A DNA stretch of 64,000 nt from Persicirhabdus sediminis. Its GTDB lineage: Bacteria; Verrucomicrobiota; Verrucomicrobiia; Verrucomicrobiales; Akkermansiaceae. The first letter of the stretch is position 1. Each line of letters begins with the position of its first letter. This document shows, piece by piece, positions 36,957 through 47,455 of the stretch. A program made the position numbers and the translations under genes. The notes under the pieces are model-generated. The model was given only the letters and a program-made list of their open reading frames with translations. It had not been told where the DNA came from and did not search any database. The stretch spans positions 1 through 64,000 of the forward strand of contig NZ_JAENIM010000021.1 of the NCBI RefSeq assembly GCF_016595495.1, written 5' to 3'.

Positions 36957-38792
36957 TTACTGAGCGTTAACGCGGTCGAGGAGCTCTTGGCGCTTCTCGA
37001 GGATCACTTTAGGAAGCTTGTCGCCAACTTTAGTGAGGAACTCGTCTTGAGTGTTGAGCTCAGTGAGCCACTCGTCTTTCTTAAGTTCCATAGCTGCGTT
37101 GAAGTCAGCTTCAGTGAAGTCAAGACCAGCAGTGTTGAAGTCTTCAAACTTAGGCACGTTACCTACGAATGTTTCTACACCGTCAACTTGACCTTCAGCA
37201 CGCTTGAGGATCCACTCGAGAACGCGTGTGTTCTCGCCGAAGCCAGGCCAGAGGAACTTGCCGTCGTCAGACTTACGGAACCAGTTTACGTTGAAGATAG
37301 CTGGAAGGTTCTTAACTTTAGCACCAACGTCGAGCCAGTTTTGCAGGTAGTCACCTACGTGGTAGCCGATGAATGGAAGCATTGCCATTGGGTCACGGCG
37401 AACGTTACCAGCTTTTACGTCGAGAGCAGCAGCTGTTACTTCTGAGCCCATTACAGAACCGATGAATACACCGTCTTCCCAAGACTTAGCTTGGTATACG
37501 AGTGGCATTGTTGATGGACGACGTCCACCGAATACGATTGCTGAGATAGGTACACCGTCTGGGTTTGTCCAGTCAGCGTCGATTGAAGGACACTGGCTTG
37601 CACGTGCTGTGAAGCGTGAGTTAGGGTGTGAAGAGAGACGTCCACAATCTGGAGTCCAGTCTTCGCCCTTCCAGTCGATGAGGTGCTCAGGAGCTTCGTC
37701 AGTCATACCTTCCCACCATACGTCGCCGTCGTCAGTGAGGGCTACGTTAGTGAAGATTGAGTTCTCGAGCATTGACTCCATCGCATTTGGGTTAGAGTCG
37801 TAAGAAGTACCTGGAGCAACACCGAACCAACCGCTTTCTGGGTTGATTGCGTGGAGTGAACCGTCTTCGTGTGGCCACAGCCAAGCGATGTCATCACCGA
37901 TTGTTGTAACTTTCCAACCTTCTTCTTGAAGCTCTTTTGGTGGAACGAGCATGGCGAGGTTTGTTTTACCACATGCACTTGGGAAGGCAGCAGCAACGTA
38001 CTTCTTCTCACCTGCAGGGCTTTCAACGCCGAGTACGAGCATGTGCTCAGCCATCCAACCGTTCTTACGACCGATTGAAGAAGCGATACGAAGAGCAAGG
38101 CACTTCTTACCGAGGAGAGCGTTACCACCGTAACCAGAACCGAATGAGATGATCTCTTGAGTTTCTGGGAAGTGAGTGATGTACTTGTCGTCGTTACAAG
38201 GCCAGCTGCTGTCTTCTTGACCTTCTTCGAGAGGAGCACCAACAGTGTGGAGGCAGCGTACGAAGTCACCGTGTCCGTCACGGTTGAAGTTTACTTTGCC
38301 GTCTTGCTCTTCTTCGAGACGCTTAAGAACGTGAGCGCCTGTGTCGCACATGATGTGCATGTTAACAACCACGTATGGGCTGTCTGTGATTTCGATACCG
38401 ATCTTGGCGAATGGGCTGTCAAGAGGTCCCATGCAGAATGGGATAACGTACATTGTACGGCCTTTCATGCAGCCTTCAAATTTTGGCATGAGGAGAGCTT
38501 TCATCTCCTTAGGATCCATCCAGTGGTTAGTTGGACCTGCGTCTGCTTCGTTTTCTGAGCAGATGAATGTGCGGTCTTCAACGCGAGCAACATCAGATGG
38601 TGCTGAGCGTGCCAGGAAGCTGTTTGGGCGCTTCTCAGGATTAAGTTTTGTGAAAATACCAGCGTCTACGAGGAGCTGTGTAAGTTCGTCCCACTCTGCT
38701 GTTGAACCGTCAGCCCAGCGAACGTCGCTTGGTTGACACAGAGTTTTCATTTCTTCGACCCACTTTGCTAATGATTTATGTGTAGTGCTCAT
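36957..38792 (-). CDS. pckG: Phosphoenolpyruvate carboxykinase (GTP)
   Basis: A 611-residue GTP-dependent PEP carboxykinase converting oxaloacetate and GTP to PEP, CO2 and GDP in gluconeogenesis. The P-loop [15 protein letters not shown], with the reactive Cys of GTP-type enzymes, is near residue 280. [13 protein letters not shown] and [10 protein letters not shown]-type segments ([16 protein letters not shown]) and [18 protein letters not shown] also match the family. I start at the ATG at 38792 ([11 protein letters not shown]). Codon use is strongly biased to a small set and CCAGCT words almost vanish (two in 1.8 kb), which fits high expression. The gene has its own terminator. Confidence 0.97.
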   Translation of the reverse strand: MSTTHKSLAKWVEEMKTLCQPSDVRWADGSTAEWDELTQLLVDAGIFTKLNPEKRPNSFLARSAPSDVARVEDRTFICSENEADAGPTNHWMDPKEMKALLMPKFEGCMKGRTMYVIPFCMGPLDSPFAKIGIEITDSPYVVVNMHIMCDTGAHVLKRLEEEQDGKVNFNRDGHGDFVRCLHTVGAPLEEGQEDSSWPCNDDKYITHFPETQEIISFGSGYGGNALLGKKCLALRIASSIGRKNGWMAEHMLVLGVESPAGEKKYVAAAFPSACGKTNLAMLVPPKELQEEGWKVTTIGDDIAWLWPHEDGSLHAINPESGWFGVAPGTSYDSNPNAMESMLENSIFTNVALTDDGDVWWEGMTDEAPEHLIDWKGEDWTPDCGRLSSHPNSRFTARASQCPSIDADWTNPDGVPISAIVFGGRRPSTMPLVYQAKSWEDGVFIGSVMGSEVTAAALDVKAGNVRRDPMAMLPFIGYHVGDYLQNWLDVGAKVKNLPAIFNVNWFRKSDDGKFLWPGFGENTRVLEWILKRAEGQVDGVETFVGNVPKFEDFNTAGLDFTEADFNAAMELKKDEWLTELNTQDEFLTKVGDKLPKVILEKRQELLDRVNAQ

Positions 38793-39020
38793 GGCGGTGA
38801 AACTATAAACCCCATTTTTGCTATTGTGCAATTAATCTAGCCGTATTCAGAAGATTTGCACATGTTTTAGCACCCCCAGATCTATCAGAAATAAGGGGTG
38901 GTAAAATATGCGTCATTCGGGGCAATCCTCACACAGTTAGACAAACTAACACCGACACTACAAACGCCTCAGAGCCAGCTAACAAAGGGGCTGATAGCCG
39001 ATACTAGCCCCCCAACAAAA

Positions 39021-42000
39021 TTATTCCCCTCTGAGGAATGGCGCAGTTCGTGATTGTTTGGATTTGGAAACTTTTTGCGGAGTTCCTTGGGCGACTACCT
39101 TGCCACCTAACGCGCCCGCTTCAGGCCCCATATCGATCATGTAATCAGCCGCCTGCATGATGGACACATTGTGCTCGATAACGACCACCGTGTGGCCCTC
39201 GTCGACGAGCCGCTGGAGCACATCGATGAGGCGTAGCACATCTTGCACGTGCAGGCCGATGCTAGGCTCCTCGATGAGGTATAAGTTCCCTTTGCCAACT
39301 AGCGCTTGTTTCGTGAGCTTGACGCGTCCTTTCGCCAGCTGGCTGACGAGCTTGATGCGCTGGGCTTCCCCGCCGCTGAGTGTTGGGCTTGGCTGACCGA
39401 GCTTGAGGTAGCCGAGGCCAGTATCACAGAGCAGCTGGAGCACGCGGTGGAGTTTGTTGTGTTTTTGGAAAAACTCCGCGGCTTCGGCAATGCTCATCTG
39501 CAAGACCTCGCCGATGGAGCGCCCTTGGTAGCGGACTTCCAGCGTGGCGCTATTGTAGCGCATTTGATCGCAGACCTCGCAGGGAATCCAAGTGGTAGGT
39601 AGGAAATCCATCTCCAGCTTGACACGACCATTGCCTTTACATTCTGGGCACTGGCCGTCGCCATTGTTGAATGAGAAGCGGCCAGCGGCAAATCCACGCA
39701 CGCGGGCATCTGGCAGCTGGGCGTAGAGTGCGCGGATGTCGTCGAGGATTTTCACATAAGTAGCTGGGCACGACCGTGAGGTTTTGCCAATTGGCGACTG
39801 GTCGACTTCAAAGCTGGTTTTGATATGCTCAAAGCCCTCGAGCTTGCTCCAATACTTCTCGCCAGTGTATTTTTGCGCGCCCTTAGCATTGAGCAAGCTG
39901 GCTGGACGCAGCACACCACGCATGAATGATGATTTACCACATCCTGACACACCACTGATCACCGTAAGGCGGCCAAGCGGGATGCGCAGGTCAATATCTT
40001 GCAAGTTATTATAATGCGCACCAAAAACTTTCAGCCACGCGTCTTTGGTTTTCACCGTCGGAATCGAGCGCTTGGTAAATTTGCCAGCAGCTTCTTCCAC
40101 CAGCCCTGGCACATCGTGAGTCTTCACCAGCTGGCCACCATTGATGCCGGCACCGGGGCCGAGCTCGATGACATGGCTGGCGCGGGCAATCGTCTCCTCA
40201 TCGTGCTCCACCACCAACAAGGAATTCCCCTTAGCGCGCAGTGATTCCAGCGTATCGAGCAACTTGACATTATCGCGTGGGTGCAGGCCAATCGTTGGCT
40301 CATCCAGCACGTAGAGCACGCCGCGCAGGTTCGATCCCAGCTGGGCAGCTAGACGAATCCGCTGCGCTTCTCCGCCAGACAGCGTGACCGCTGAACGCCC
40401 CAGCTGTAGGTACCCTAGACCGACTTGATCGAGGAAATGCAGTCGCTGGGTGATTTCTGGTAAAATATCGCGCGCAATCAACTTCTCGCGCTGGCCAAAT
40501 TTCCACTGCGAGACCAGCTCGCCAGCATCCACCACTGTGAGCTTAGACAGCTCTGGCAGGCTAACACCGTGCACCATCACCCAGCGGGCGTCTTCACGCA
40601 GGCGTGCGCCCTCACAGGCTGGACAAGTCACCAGCTCGTCGGAGTCGGCCTTGTCCATGCGTTTTTCTTCATCCACTTCGGCATCCAGCACCGAGTCAAA
40701 TTTAGCCACGTCCAGTTTGTTATTTTTCTGCGACGCTGGGATTTCCCCGTAGCCACGACAGCTCGGGCACCAGCCACGCGGTGAGTTGTAGGAAAAATGC
40801 GCTGGGTCGAGTGGCTCAAACGACCGGCCCGTGGCCTCACTGAGCATCGCCGTAGAATGGCTACTCATGGCATCGCGGCCCAGCTGGATGGGTGCCAGCT
40901 GGCCAGCATCTATCACCGCGCTGCGGCAGCTGCCTTTGCCTAGCTCAAGCGCGCGGTCAACCGCTTCGCCTAGCTCGGTGACCGACATCTGGCTGGTACG
41001 CGCCACCACCACATCGATGTCGTGCGCTTTGTAGCGCGCTAGCGGCTGGAAATCCTCGGTGCGGATCAGCTCGCCATCGACCAGCATTTCCTCGTAGCCG
41101 AGCTTGGCGCAGCGTTCGGCGTATTCAGTGTGAAATCCTTTCCGGCCACGCAGCAGCGGAGCGGTGAGCACCAGCTCGCCTTGCTTCATCAGCTGGCGCA
41201 GAGTATCGCGGATAGCCGATGCCGTCTGGCTGACTACTGGCTGGCCGCTTTCTGGGCAATGTTGCACGCCGAGCTTGGAGTACATCAGGCGCAGGAAGTG
41301 GTAAATCTCAGTCACTGTGGCGACGGTAGATTTCCTCCCGCCTTGGGAAATTCTCTGTTCAATAGCGACGGTTGGCGGCAGGCCAGTGATTCTGTCGACA
41401 TCTGGTTTTTCCATCTGGGTGGCAAACTGGCGTGCGTATGGCGACATCGAGTCGAGGAATCGGCGCTGGCCTTCGGCAAATACCAAATCAAAGGCGAGCG
41501 TCGACTTGCCAGAGCCACTCAGGCCGGTGACCACCACCAGCTCGTCGTGAGGAATGGTGACGTCGATATTTTTCAGGTTGTGCTCGCGCGCTCCGTGAAT
41601 CTCAATGGCGCCCATTTTTCCAGCTGCGGCATTTTTGCGCGCTCGCTTGGCTTTGAATTGCTCGCGCTTATCAGCCAGCATTTCCGCCAGCCACTTGCCA
41701 GTTTCCGTCTCGCCAGCGGCTACCTCTTCAGGGGTGCCTGTGGCGACCACACGACCACCATCAGCGCCAGCACCTGGGCCGATGTCGATGATGTAGTCGG
41801 CGGATTTGATCACATCCATCTGGTGCTCGATGACCAAGAGCGAGTGACCGGCATCAACCAGCTTCTGCAGCACTTCCAGCAGACGCTGCACATCTTCAAA
41901 ATGCAGACCCGTAGTCGGCTCGTCCAAGATGAACAAGGTGGACTCAGATTTTTGCGACTGCGCTAGCTGGACAGCCAGCTTGAGTCGCTGAGATTCACCG

Positions 42001-44588
42001 CCAGAGAGCGTATTCAGCGCTTGCCCCAGACGTAGGTAACCGAGACCAACGTCCGCCATGGTGGCTAGACCTTCACAAATTTTGCGATACTGCGTCACCA
42101 TCTTGCGCGCGCAGCCAGCTGGTGGTTTAGCAAAAATCGTCAATGCCTCAGCTACCGTGAGCTCCAGCACCTCGGCAATGTCGTAGCGGATTTGCGCCTC
42201 ACCGAGCGGCACACGGAAATCCATCGCCGCCTTGCTGTAGCGGCGACCAGCGCACTCTGGGCAGGTCACGTACAAGTCGCTGAGAAATTGCATCTCAATT
42301 TTTTCAAATCCATTGCCCATGCACCGCTGGCAGCGCCCATCGCCGGAGTTGAATGAGAAAAACCCAGGCGTCACCCCTTGGGCCACGGCATCTACCGAGT
42401 CGGCAAAAATCTGTCGAATCGGCGCAAAAACGCCCATGAACACAGCTGGCGTGGACCGTGGTGTTTTTGATAAAGCCGACTGGTCAATCAGTTCGATTCC
42501 CTTGAGGCTTTCCCAGCCTTTGAGGTCGCGCACAAACCCTTGCCGCTCGGACACTGGCTGGTTGAGTTTATCCGCCACCGCCTGGTGCAGCAGCTCGTGA
42601 ACGAGTGTCGATTTGCCCGAACCAGAAACCCCAGTGATACAGCAAAATACTCCCAGCGGAAAATCAACATCCACGCCGACAAAATGATGGCAGCTGGCGC
42701 CCAGCAAGGACATCATGCCAGCTGGCTGACGGCGCGATTCAGGCGTGGCAATTTGTTTTTTGCCGCTAAGAAAATCCATCGTCAGCGATTTGACATTTTT
42801 CTTCAACGGACCGGCGTAGCAGATCTCGCCACCGCCCTCACCCGCGGCTGGCCCCATGTCAATGAGGTGGTCGGCGGATTTCATGATTGCCTCTTCGTGC
42901 TCGACGACAACGATAGTATTGCCTTTGTCGCGCAGCCCTTGGATCACGTCAATGAGCGCGGCGATGTCGCGTGGGTGCAGCCCCACACTCGGCTCGTCCA
43001 ACACAAATAAGGTATTCGATAGCGACGCGCCCAGACAGGTGGTCAAATTCACCCGCTCAATTTCGCCACCAGAAAGCGTGCGCGACGGGCGGTCGAGCGT
43101 CAGGTAGCTCAAGCCAGTCTGCACTAGGTAGTGGAGCCGCGAGGTGAACTCGTCGAGCGCATGTTTGAGTGAGCGATCAGCCAGCTGGCTGGGAGAAATC
43201 TCTAGCTCGGCGAGCCAGCTTTGCAGCTGCTTGATCGGCATCGCCCACAGCTCGGGGAGTGATTTTCCAGCTACCGAATAAACCAATGCTTCTGGCTGCA
43301 GACGCCCACCGTCACACACACCGCAGGTGGTGTAGGATTTGTACTGCGAGAGGAAAATGCGCACGTGCATTTTGTAGGTTTTGGTTTCCAGCCAGTCGAA
43401 GAACCCTTTGACGCCATACCAGCCGCCGCGACGTTTGGTTTTGCGTTTGGCTTTGCCATCTTCGTCGCCATACATCAGCCAGTTTTTGTCGTCTTGGCTG
43501 AGTTCGGCATAAGGTGTTTTGGTATCGACGCCAGCTGATTTGCACGCGGCGATGAGGTCGCGCTGGCACTCAGCGCCACGCGCGGTTTGAAATGGTTTCA
43601 CACAACCTTTGGCGATCGACAAGCTCGGGTCGGGCACTGATTTTTCTAAATCGATGCCAATCACACGGCCAAACCCACGGCAAGTAGGACACGCGCCCAG
43701 CGGGTGGTTGAAGGAAAATAAACCCGGGCTCGGTGGACGTAGTTTTTCGCCCGTTCTGGCATTCAGCCATTGGTTGGAAAATGTGCGCAATAGCTCGTCG
43801 CCAGCTACCAGAGCGCATTCACCTTTGCCCAGCTTGAACGCGGCTTCCAGCGCCTCGCGCAATCGTGCTCGGCTGCGCGCGCCCACTTTGACGCGGTCTT
43901 GCACCACGTAGACATTTTCAGGCAGCTCTAGTCCGTCAGCTGGCGGCTCATCGCAGCGCAGTACTTGGCCATTGATCCACACACGCAGGTACGCCTGCTG
44001 CTCGAGGAAGGTGAAAAATTCCGCTGGCTGGGTGCCAGCTGGAACAGGCACAGCAAAAACCACCATGAGGTTTTCAGCTGGCTGATTTTCCTCTGCCCAG
44101 CTGACGATTTCATCCACCGTGTCCGGTTTGATTTCCTCGCCAGTCTCAGGGTCGAATGCGCGCGCCATGCGGGCAAATACGATCTTCAGGTAATCATTAA
44201 CCTCAGTGAGCGTGCCCACGGTCGAGCGCGTCGTGCGGATGTTGTTTTTCTGCTCAACAGCAATCGCTGGCGGAATGCCATCCACGCTGCCAACGCGTGG
44301 TTTATCCATGCGGTCAAAAAACTGCCGCACGTAAGGAGAAAAGGTCTCAACATAACGCCGCTGGCCCTCGGCGTAGAGAGTGTGAAATGCCAGTGATGAT
44401 TTACCCGAGCCAGATGGTCCCGTGACCACGGTGATCTCGCCAAGCGGGATGTCGCAGTCAATCCCCTTGAGGTTATGCTGCTCGGCATTGCGAATGCGGA
44501 TCACCTCACCATCAGCGGATGATTTTCCAGCTGGCTGGGATGACTTGCTCTTGGATCGGGACTGGGATGACTGGGATGATGCTGACAC
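39021..44588 (-). CDS. uvrA: Fused double UvrA (excinuclease ABC subunit A)
   Basis: A 1,855-residue protein equal to two UvrA copies end to end, hence four ABC ATPase domains. Walker A motifs occur near residues 57 (GPSGSGKSS), 656 (GVSGSGKST), 1024 (GLSGSGKST) and 1548 (GVSGCGKSS). There are four LSGGE signatures (IERVNL, SQRLKLA, AQRIRLA and AQRIKLV after them) and several CxxC zinc modules. Such double-length UvrA is known from Chlamydiae and relatives and replaces the homodimer in nucleotide excision repair (damage recognition, loading UvrB). The start is GTG at 44588; the first 28 residues are Ser/Lys-rich and unstructured. The hairpin at 44580-44613 covers the start codon. Confidence 0.95.
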   Translation of the reverse strand: MSASSQSSQSRSKSKSSQPAGKSSADGEVIRIRNAEQHNLKGIDCDIPLGEITVVTGPSGSGKSSLAFHTLYAEGQRRYVETFSPYVRQFFDRMDKPRVGSVDGIPPAIAVEQKNNIRTTRSTVGTLTEVNDYLKIVFARMARAFDPETGEEIKPDTVDEIVSWAEENQPAENLMVVFAVPVPAGTQPAEFFTFLEQQAYLRVWINGQVLRCDEPPADGLELPENVYVVQDRVKVGARSRARLREALEAAFKLGKGECALVAGDELLRTFSNQWLNARTGEKLRPPSPGLFSFNHPLGACPTCRGFGRVIGIDLEKSVPDPSLSIAKGCVKPFQTARGAECQRDLIAACKSAGVDTKTPYAELSQDDKNWLMYGDEDGKAKRKTKRRGGWYGVKGFFDWLETKTYKMHVRIFLSQYKSYTTCGVCDGGRLQPEALVYSVAGKSLPELWAMPIKQLQSWLAELEISPSQLADRSLKHALDEFTSRLHYLVQTGLSYLTLDRPSRTLSGGEIERVNLTTCLGASLSNTLFVLDEPSVGLHPRDIAALIDVIQGLRDKGNTIVVVEHEEAIMKSADHLIDMGPAAGEGGGEICYAGPLKKNVKSLTMDFLSGKKQIATPESRRQPAGMMSLLGASCHHFVGVDVDFPLGVFCCITGVSGSGKSTLVHELLHQAVADKLNQPVSERQGFVRDLKGWESLKGIELIDQSALSKTPRSTPAVFMGVFAPIRQIFADSVDAVAQGVTPGFFSFNSGDGRCQRCMGNGFEKIEMQFLSDLYVTCPECAGRRYSKAAMDFRVPLGEAQIRYDIAEVLELTVAEALTIFAKPPAGCARKMVTQYRKICEGLATMADVGLGYLRLGQALNTLSGGESQRLKLAVQLAQSQKSESTLFILDEPTTGLHFEDVQRLLEVLQKLVDAGHSLLVIEHQMDVIKSADYIIDIGPGAGADGGRVVATGTPEEVAAGETETGKWLAEMLADKREQFKAKRARKNAAAGKMGAIEIHGAREHNLKNIDVTIPHDELVVVTGLSGSGKSTLAFDLVFAEGQRRFLDSMSPYARQFATQMEKPDVDRITGLPPTVAIEQRISQGGRKSTVATVTEIYHFLRLMYSKLGVQHCPESGQPVVSQTASAIRDTLRQLMKQGELVLTAPLLRGRKGFHTEYAERCAKLGYEEMLVDGELIRTEDFQPLARYKAHDIDVVVARTSQMSVTELGEAVDRALELGKGSCRSAVIDAGQLAPIQLGRDAMSSHSTAMLSEATGRSFEPLDPAHFSYNSPRGWCPSCRGYGEIPASQKNNKLDVAKFDSVLDAEVDEEKRMDKADSDELVTCPACEGARLREDARWVMVHGVSLPELSKLTVVDAGELVSQWKFGQREKLIARDILPEITQRLHFLDQVGLGYLQLGRSAVTLSGGEAQRIRLAAQLGSNLRGVLYVLDEPTIGLHPRDNVKLLDTLESLRAKGNSLLVVEHDEETIARASHVIELGPGAGINGGQLVKTHDVPGLVEEAAGKFTKRSIPTVKTKDAWLKVFGAHYNNLQDIDLRIPLGRLTVISGVSGCGKSSFMRGVLRPASLLNAKGAQKYTGEKYWSKLEGFEHIKTSFEVDQSPIGKTSRSCPATYVKILDDIRALYAQLPDARVRGFAAGRFSFNNGDGQCPECKGNGRVKLEMDFLPTTWIPCEVCDQMRYNSATLEVRYQGRSIGEVLQMSIAEAAEFFQKHNKLHRVLQLLCDTGLGYLKLGQPSPTLSGGEAQRIKLVSQLAKGRVKLTKQALVGKGNLYLIEEPSIGLHVQDVLRLIDVLQRLVDEGHTVVVIEHNVSIMQAADYMIDMGPEAGALGGKVVAQGTPQKVSKSKQSRTAPFLRGE

Positions 44589-44613
44589 GCAGCGAAGCTA
44601 GCGCGTGTCAGCA
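44580..44613 (-). terminator. Hairpin between the kinase gene and uvrA
   Basis: TGCTGACACGC pairs with GCGTGTCAGCA (10-11 bp stem, loop of 12). It follows the kinase stop but has no good T tract, and the GTG start of uvrA falls inside its stem. It could be a terminator for the kinase transcript or a structure that limits uvrA translation. Confidence 0.55.
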
Positions 44614-44638
44614 TTTCCGCAAAGCCGGAAGCAATAAA

Positions 44639-46492
44639 TTACTTAGAATTTTTGATATACTTGATGAACGAATCAATGCTGTCGCCACACTTGGCTTTTT
44701 CCGCCATCACTGCCTTAGCACGCTCGTTTTCTCCTCCAGCACGCAGCTTTTGGGCCATTTCATCGAGGTTTTTATAATAATGAGTTCTCAGCTTACCCGC
44801 CTTGACTTTGAAATCCGCATCAATGCTCTGCTGACGCATCAGGCAATCCTGCACTTGCTCACGAATCTGAGGCACCATTTGATTCAATGGCACATCTTTC
44901 TTCAGCCTGAAGTTGGTCACATTTTCGCTGATCGCCTCAACCGACGGCTGAAGACTTTTCTGACGTCCGTGTGGCAATCCTTTGATGTAGGCGCCAATGC
45001 CGAAGTTCATCTTTTTGATGTTATTTTCGTACTCAGATTTGAATTCACTGCGGTAACGTTTGAGAACTTCTCTGCCTTTTTTGCGCAGCTCAATCACCTC
45101 AGGCTCCTCTGGGATTTCCTGCTTCGTGGTCTGAGCCAAGGCTGCTTGTGCACGTTCTTCGCGGCGCTGCTCTTTCTTGAGCTCTTGCTCTCTCATCTCC
45201 TGAGCTAAAATATCGCGCTGTTCTTGGGCGGCAATGGCGGCTTTGTAGCGCTCTTCACGAGCTTTTGCAGCCGCTTCATTCTTGGCTTTTCTTGCTGCTT
45301 CAGCTTCTTGCATCTCCCTGAGACGAGCATCTTTTTTCGCCTGGTCTTTCTGCTCGATGGCAATGCGCTCGGCTTCGGCATTTGCCTTCTTACGATCCAG
45401 TGCGCCCATGGCGTAATAGATCGCAATCAAGAGAATCACGATAATCGCGATATTGCGCATGACAGTCGACGAATTCGAAGACTGCGACATCGCCATTTGA
45501 GCACCTGTCGCGTGGCCAGTGGCGCCAGTGATTGGGCCAGTAGCCCCGGTCAGCGGACCTGTGGCCCCAGTAATCACACCTGTTCCCGCTGCTGTTCGCA
45601 GTGGAGCTGGGCGAGCACCAGATTTTGGAGCCGCTGTGATAAGTGGGTTAAATGGCTCATCCTCTTCACGCTCGATGTCGCGCATGAGATCTTCAACGGC
45701 CTTGGCCATATCAGCTGCGCTTTCGTAGCGATCTTCTGGCAGTGGCGCCATCGCTCGGCTGACAATCGCGTCGTAACGTGGGTCACAATCAACAATCTCA
45801 GATGGTGACTCGTATGGGTCTTCCGGCATGCCGCCAGTGAGCAGTTCATACATCATCACACCCACAGAATAGATATCACTGCGGTGGTCAACTGCCTCAG
45901 GGTGATGCACAACCTCTGGCGCGGTGTAGCCAGGTGTGCCAAAAACTTCTTCGCCTTCGCCGTCAGCGACAGGACGAGCTAGACCAAAATCACCAATCTT
46001 TGGTGTGGCTGTGGGGTCGAGCAGAATGTTCGACGGTTTGATATCACGGTGCAGAATGCCATTGGCGTGCGCATTGGATAAGCCGCGACATGTCAGAGCT
46101 ACCAATCGGCCAGTCTCTTCTGGGTCAATCGCCATGCCGTGAGATGAATGGTAGAGCGACTTACCTTTCACAAACTCCATGATAATATAGAGGTATCCAT
46201 TGACTTCACCGAAGTCGTAAATCTGGATCAAGTTCGCATGGTTGAGTTTGGCCATGCTCTTCGCTTCAGTCTCAAATTGACTGCGGAATGTAGCATCGTC
46301 ACCAAACTCGCGAGGCAAAACTTTGATCGCCACGTGACGGTCCAAAGAAATTTGTCTAGCCAGATAGACAACTCCCATTCCGCCCACTGCGATCAAGGAG
46401 ATCATCTCATATGCTGGCAGCATTTCGCCAACTTCTTCTATATCAGGCGCTGACAACCCTGTGTGTTCGATTTCTTGAGATTCTTCGCTCAT
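44639..46492 (-). CDS. Serine/threonine protein kinase, membrane anchored
   Basis: A 617-residue eukaryotic-like kinase. The kinase domain spans about residues 28-290 with GGMGVVYLA (glycine loop), Lys57 (VAIKVLP), HRDIKPSNILLD (catalytic Asp150, Lys152), DFG at 168-170 and APEVVHH. All catalytic residues are present, unlike the pseudokinase at 19236. A linker then holds the tandem GATGPLTGATGPITGATG segment (about 310-335). One membrane helix follows (IAIIVILLIAIYYAMGAL), then a long Glu/Ala/Lys/Arg coiled coil (about 370-470) and a folded end. Typical of PVC signal proteins that sense outside signals through the C-terminal part. Targets unknown. Confidence 0.9.
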   Translation of the reverse strand: MSEESQEIEHTGLSAPDIEEVGEMLPAYEMISLIAVGGMGVVYLARQISLDRHVAIKVLPREFGDDATFRSQFETEAKSMAKLNHANLIQIYDFGEVNGYLYIIMEFVKGKSLYHSSHGMAIDPEETGRLVALTCRGLSNAHANGILHRDIKPSNILLDPTATPKIGDFGLARPVADGEGEEVFGTPGYTAPEVVHHPEAVDHRSDIYSVGVMMYELLTGGMPEDPYESPSEIVDCDPRYDAIVSRAMAPLPEDRYESAADMAKAVEDLMRDIEREEDEPFNPLITAAPKSGARPAPLRTAAGTGVITGATGPLTGATGPITGATGHATGAQMAMSQSSNSSTVMRNIAIIVILLIAIYYAMGALDRKKANAEAERIAIEQKDQAKKDARLREMQEAEAARKAKNEAAAKAREERYKAAIAAQEQRDILAQEMREQELKKEQRREERAQAALAQTTKQEIPEEPEVIELRKKGREVLKRYRSEFKSEYENNIKKMNFGIGAYIKGLPHGRQKSLQPSVEAISENVTNFRLKKDVPLNQMVPQIREQVQDCLMRQQSIDADFKVKAGKLRTHYYKNLDEMAQKLRAGGENERAKAVMAEKAKCGDSIDSFIKYIKNSK

Positions 46493-46647
46493 TTTTGATG
46501 ATGTTGGATACAGATACTTGCCACTTTTTCTCTCTAATCAATGACAAATACACATAATAAACGTACATCACATGATGCTGATAACTCGTAGCTAAGCATT
46601 TACAATTTCACCCAAATTTTCCCATCACTAGGGAAAATAATCACAAT

Positions 46648-47418
46648 CTATTGACTATAAATGAGTTTACCCACAGCTAACTTTATAACAGCTGAGGTGT
46701 TAATAAATTTTTTCAGCTCATCTTCAGCTGCAATTCGGTCATCATGATACTGACAGTATCCAGGACCTATCCATACACCCGCCGAGTTACGCAATTCATA
46801 ATGCAGATGTGCCAAATATCGACCATCAGCGGTGCCCACGGTACCAATTTGAGTTCCACCAGCGACTAATGCGCCCGAATTCACCGTGAATGATTCCAGA
46901 TGAGCGTACATGGTAGAAACGGTATCTCCCTCGCCATTCACGTGAGATAAAATAATCACCTTGCCCCAGCCAGGTGACGGGACTCCGCGATAAACCACAC
47001 GACCATTGGCCGCCGCATAAACAGGGTCGCCCAGATCGGTATTCATACCGCCAATGCCATTCAAATCCTCACCACTATGGTGGCCACCGCGGCGATCGTT
47101 CATTTCCCAGAACCGCTGCGCATTGTAAACCAAACCACCTTGCTCGGTGCCCAGCGGGTAATCCATGCGCTGGAAACGTGGTGTCTCAGCGCGCTCAAAA
47201 ACTGGCACCTCGAGGAAACGTGGATCAAATGATGAGGCCACAAAATCATCGCCCTGCAGCACTGGAAAACCCAGCGGCGCCTGCGCCTGCTGCCAGCTGC
47301 GCATCGACTTCACTGGCGGAATCTTTGCTGCCCGGCTGCGTAAAAACCCACGCCCCATCATGACAAACAAAACCACAATCAGCCCCCAGATAATAAAATT
47401 TAATGCGTGTCTAGCCAT
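46648..47418 (-). CDS. M23 family metallopeptidase (LytM-type)
   Basis: A 256-residue zinc endopeptidase of peptidoglycan. It has an N-terminal membrane anchor or signal (LNFIIWGLIVVLFVMMGRGF). The zinc ligands are His114 and Asp118 (HHSGEDLNG) and His206 in the AHLHYEL motif (H204xH206), with the catalytic His173 in MYAHLES. All residues of an active LytM enzyme are present, so it probably cuts peptide crosslinks, not acting as a scaffold. Upstream of the domain a linker of about 60 residues has no domain. It precedes a kinase gene and follows an OmpA-like envelope protein on the same strand, all envelope related. Confidence 0.9.
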   Translation of the reverse strand: MARHALNFIIWGLIVVLFVMMGRGFLRSRAAKIPPVKSMRSWQQAQAPLGFPVLQGDDFVASSFDPRFLEVPVFERAETPRFQRMDYPLGTEQGGLVYNAQRFWEMNDRRGGHHSGEDLNGIGGMNTDLGDPVYAAANGRVVYRGVPSPGWGKVIILSHVNGEGDTVSTMYAHLESFTVNSGALVAGGTQIGTVGTADGRYLAHLHYELRNSAGVWIGPGYCQYHDDRIAAEDELKKFINTSAVIKLAVGKLIYSQ

Positions 47419-47455
47419 GGTCTTGTTGTTGCGTAATCTTGCACGAGCTTAGCGG

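Noticed and set aside
37369-38736. Plus-strand frames opposite pckG
   Set aside because: Shadow frames caused by biased codon use of a highly expressed gene.
40999-41966. Long plus-strand frame opposite uvrA
   Set aside because: It is antisense to strongly conserved UvrA motifs and has no domain of its own.
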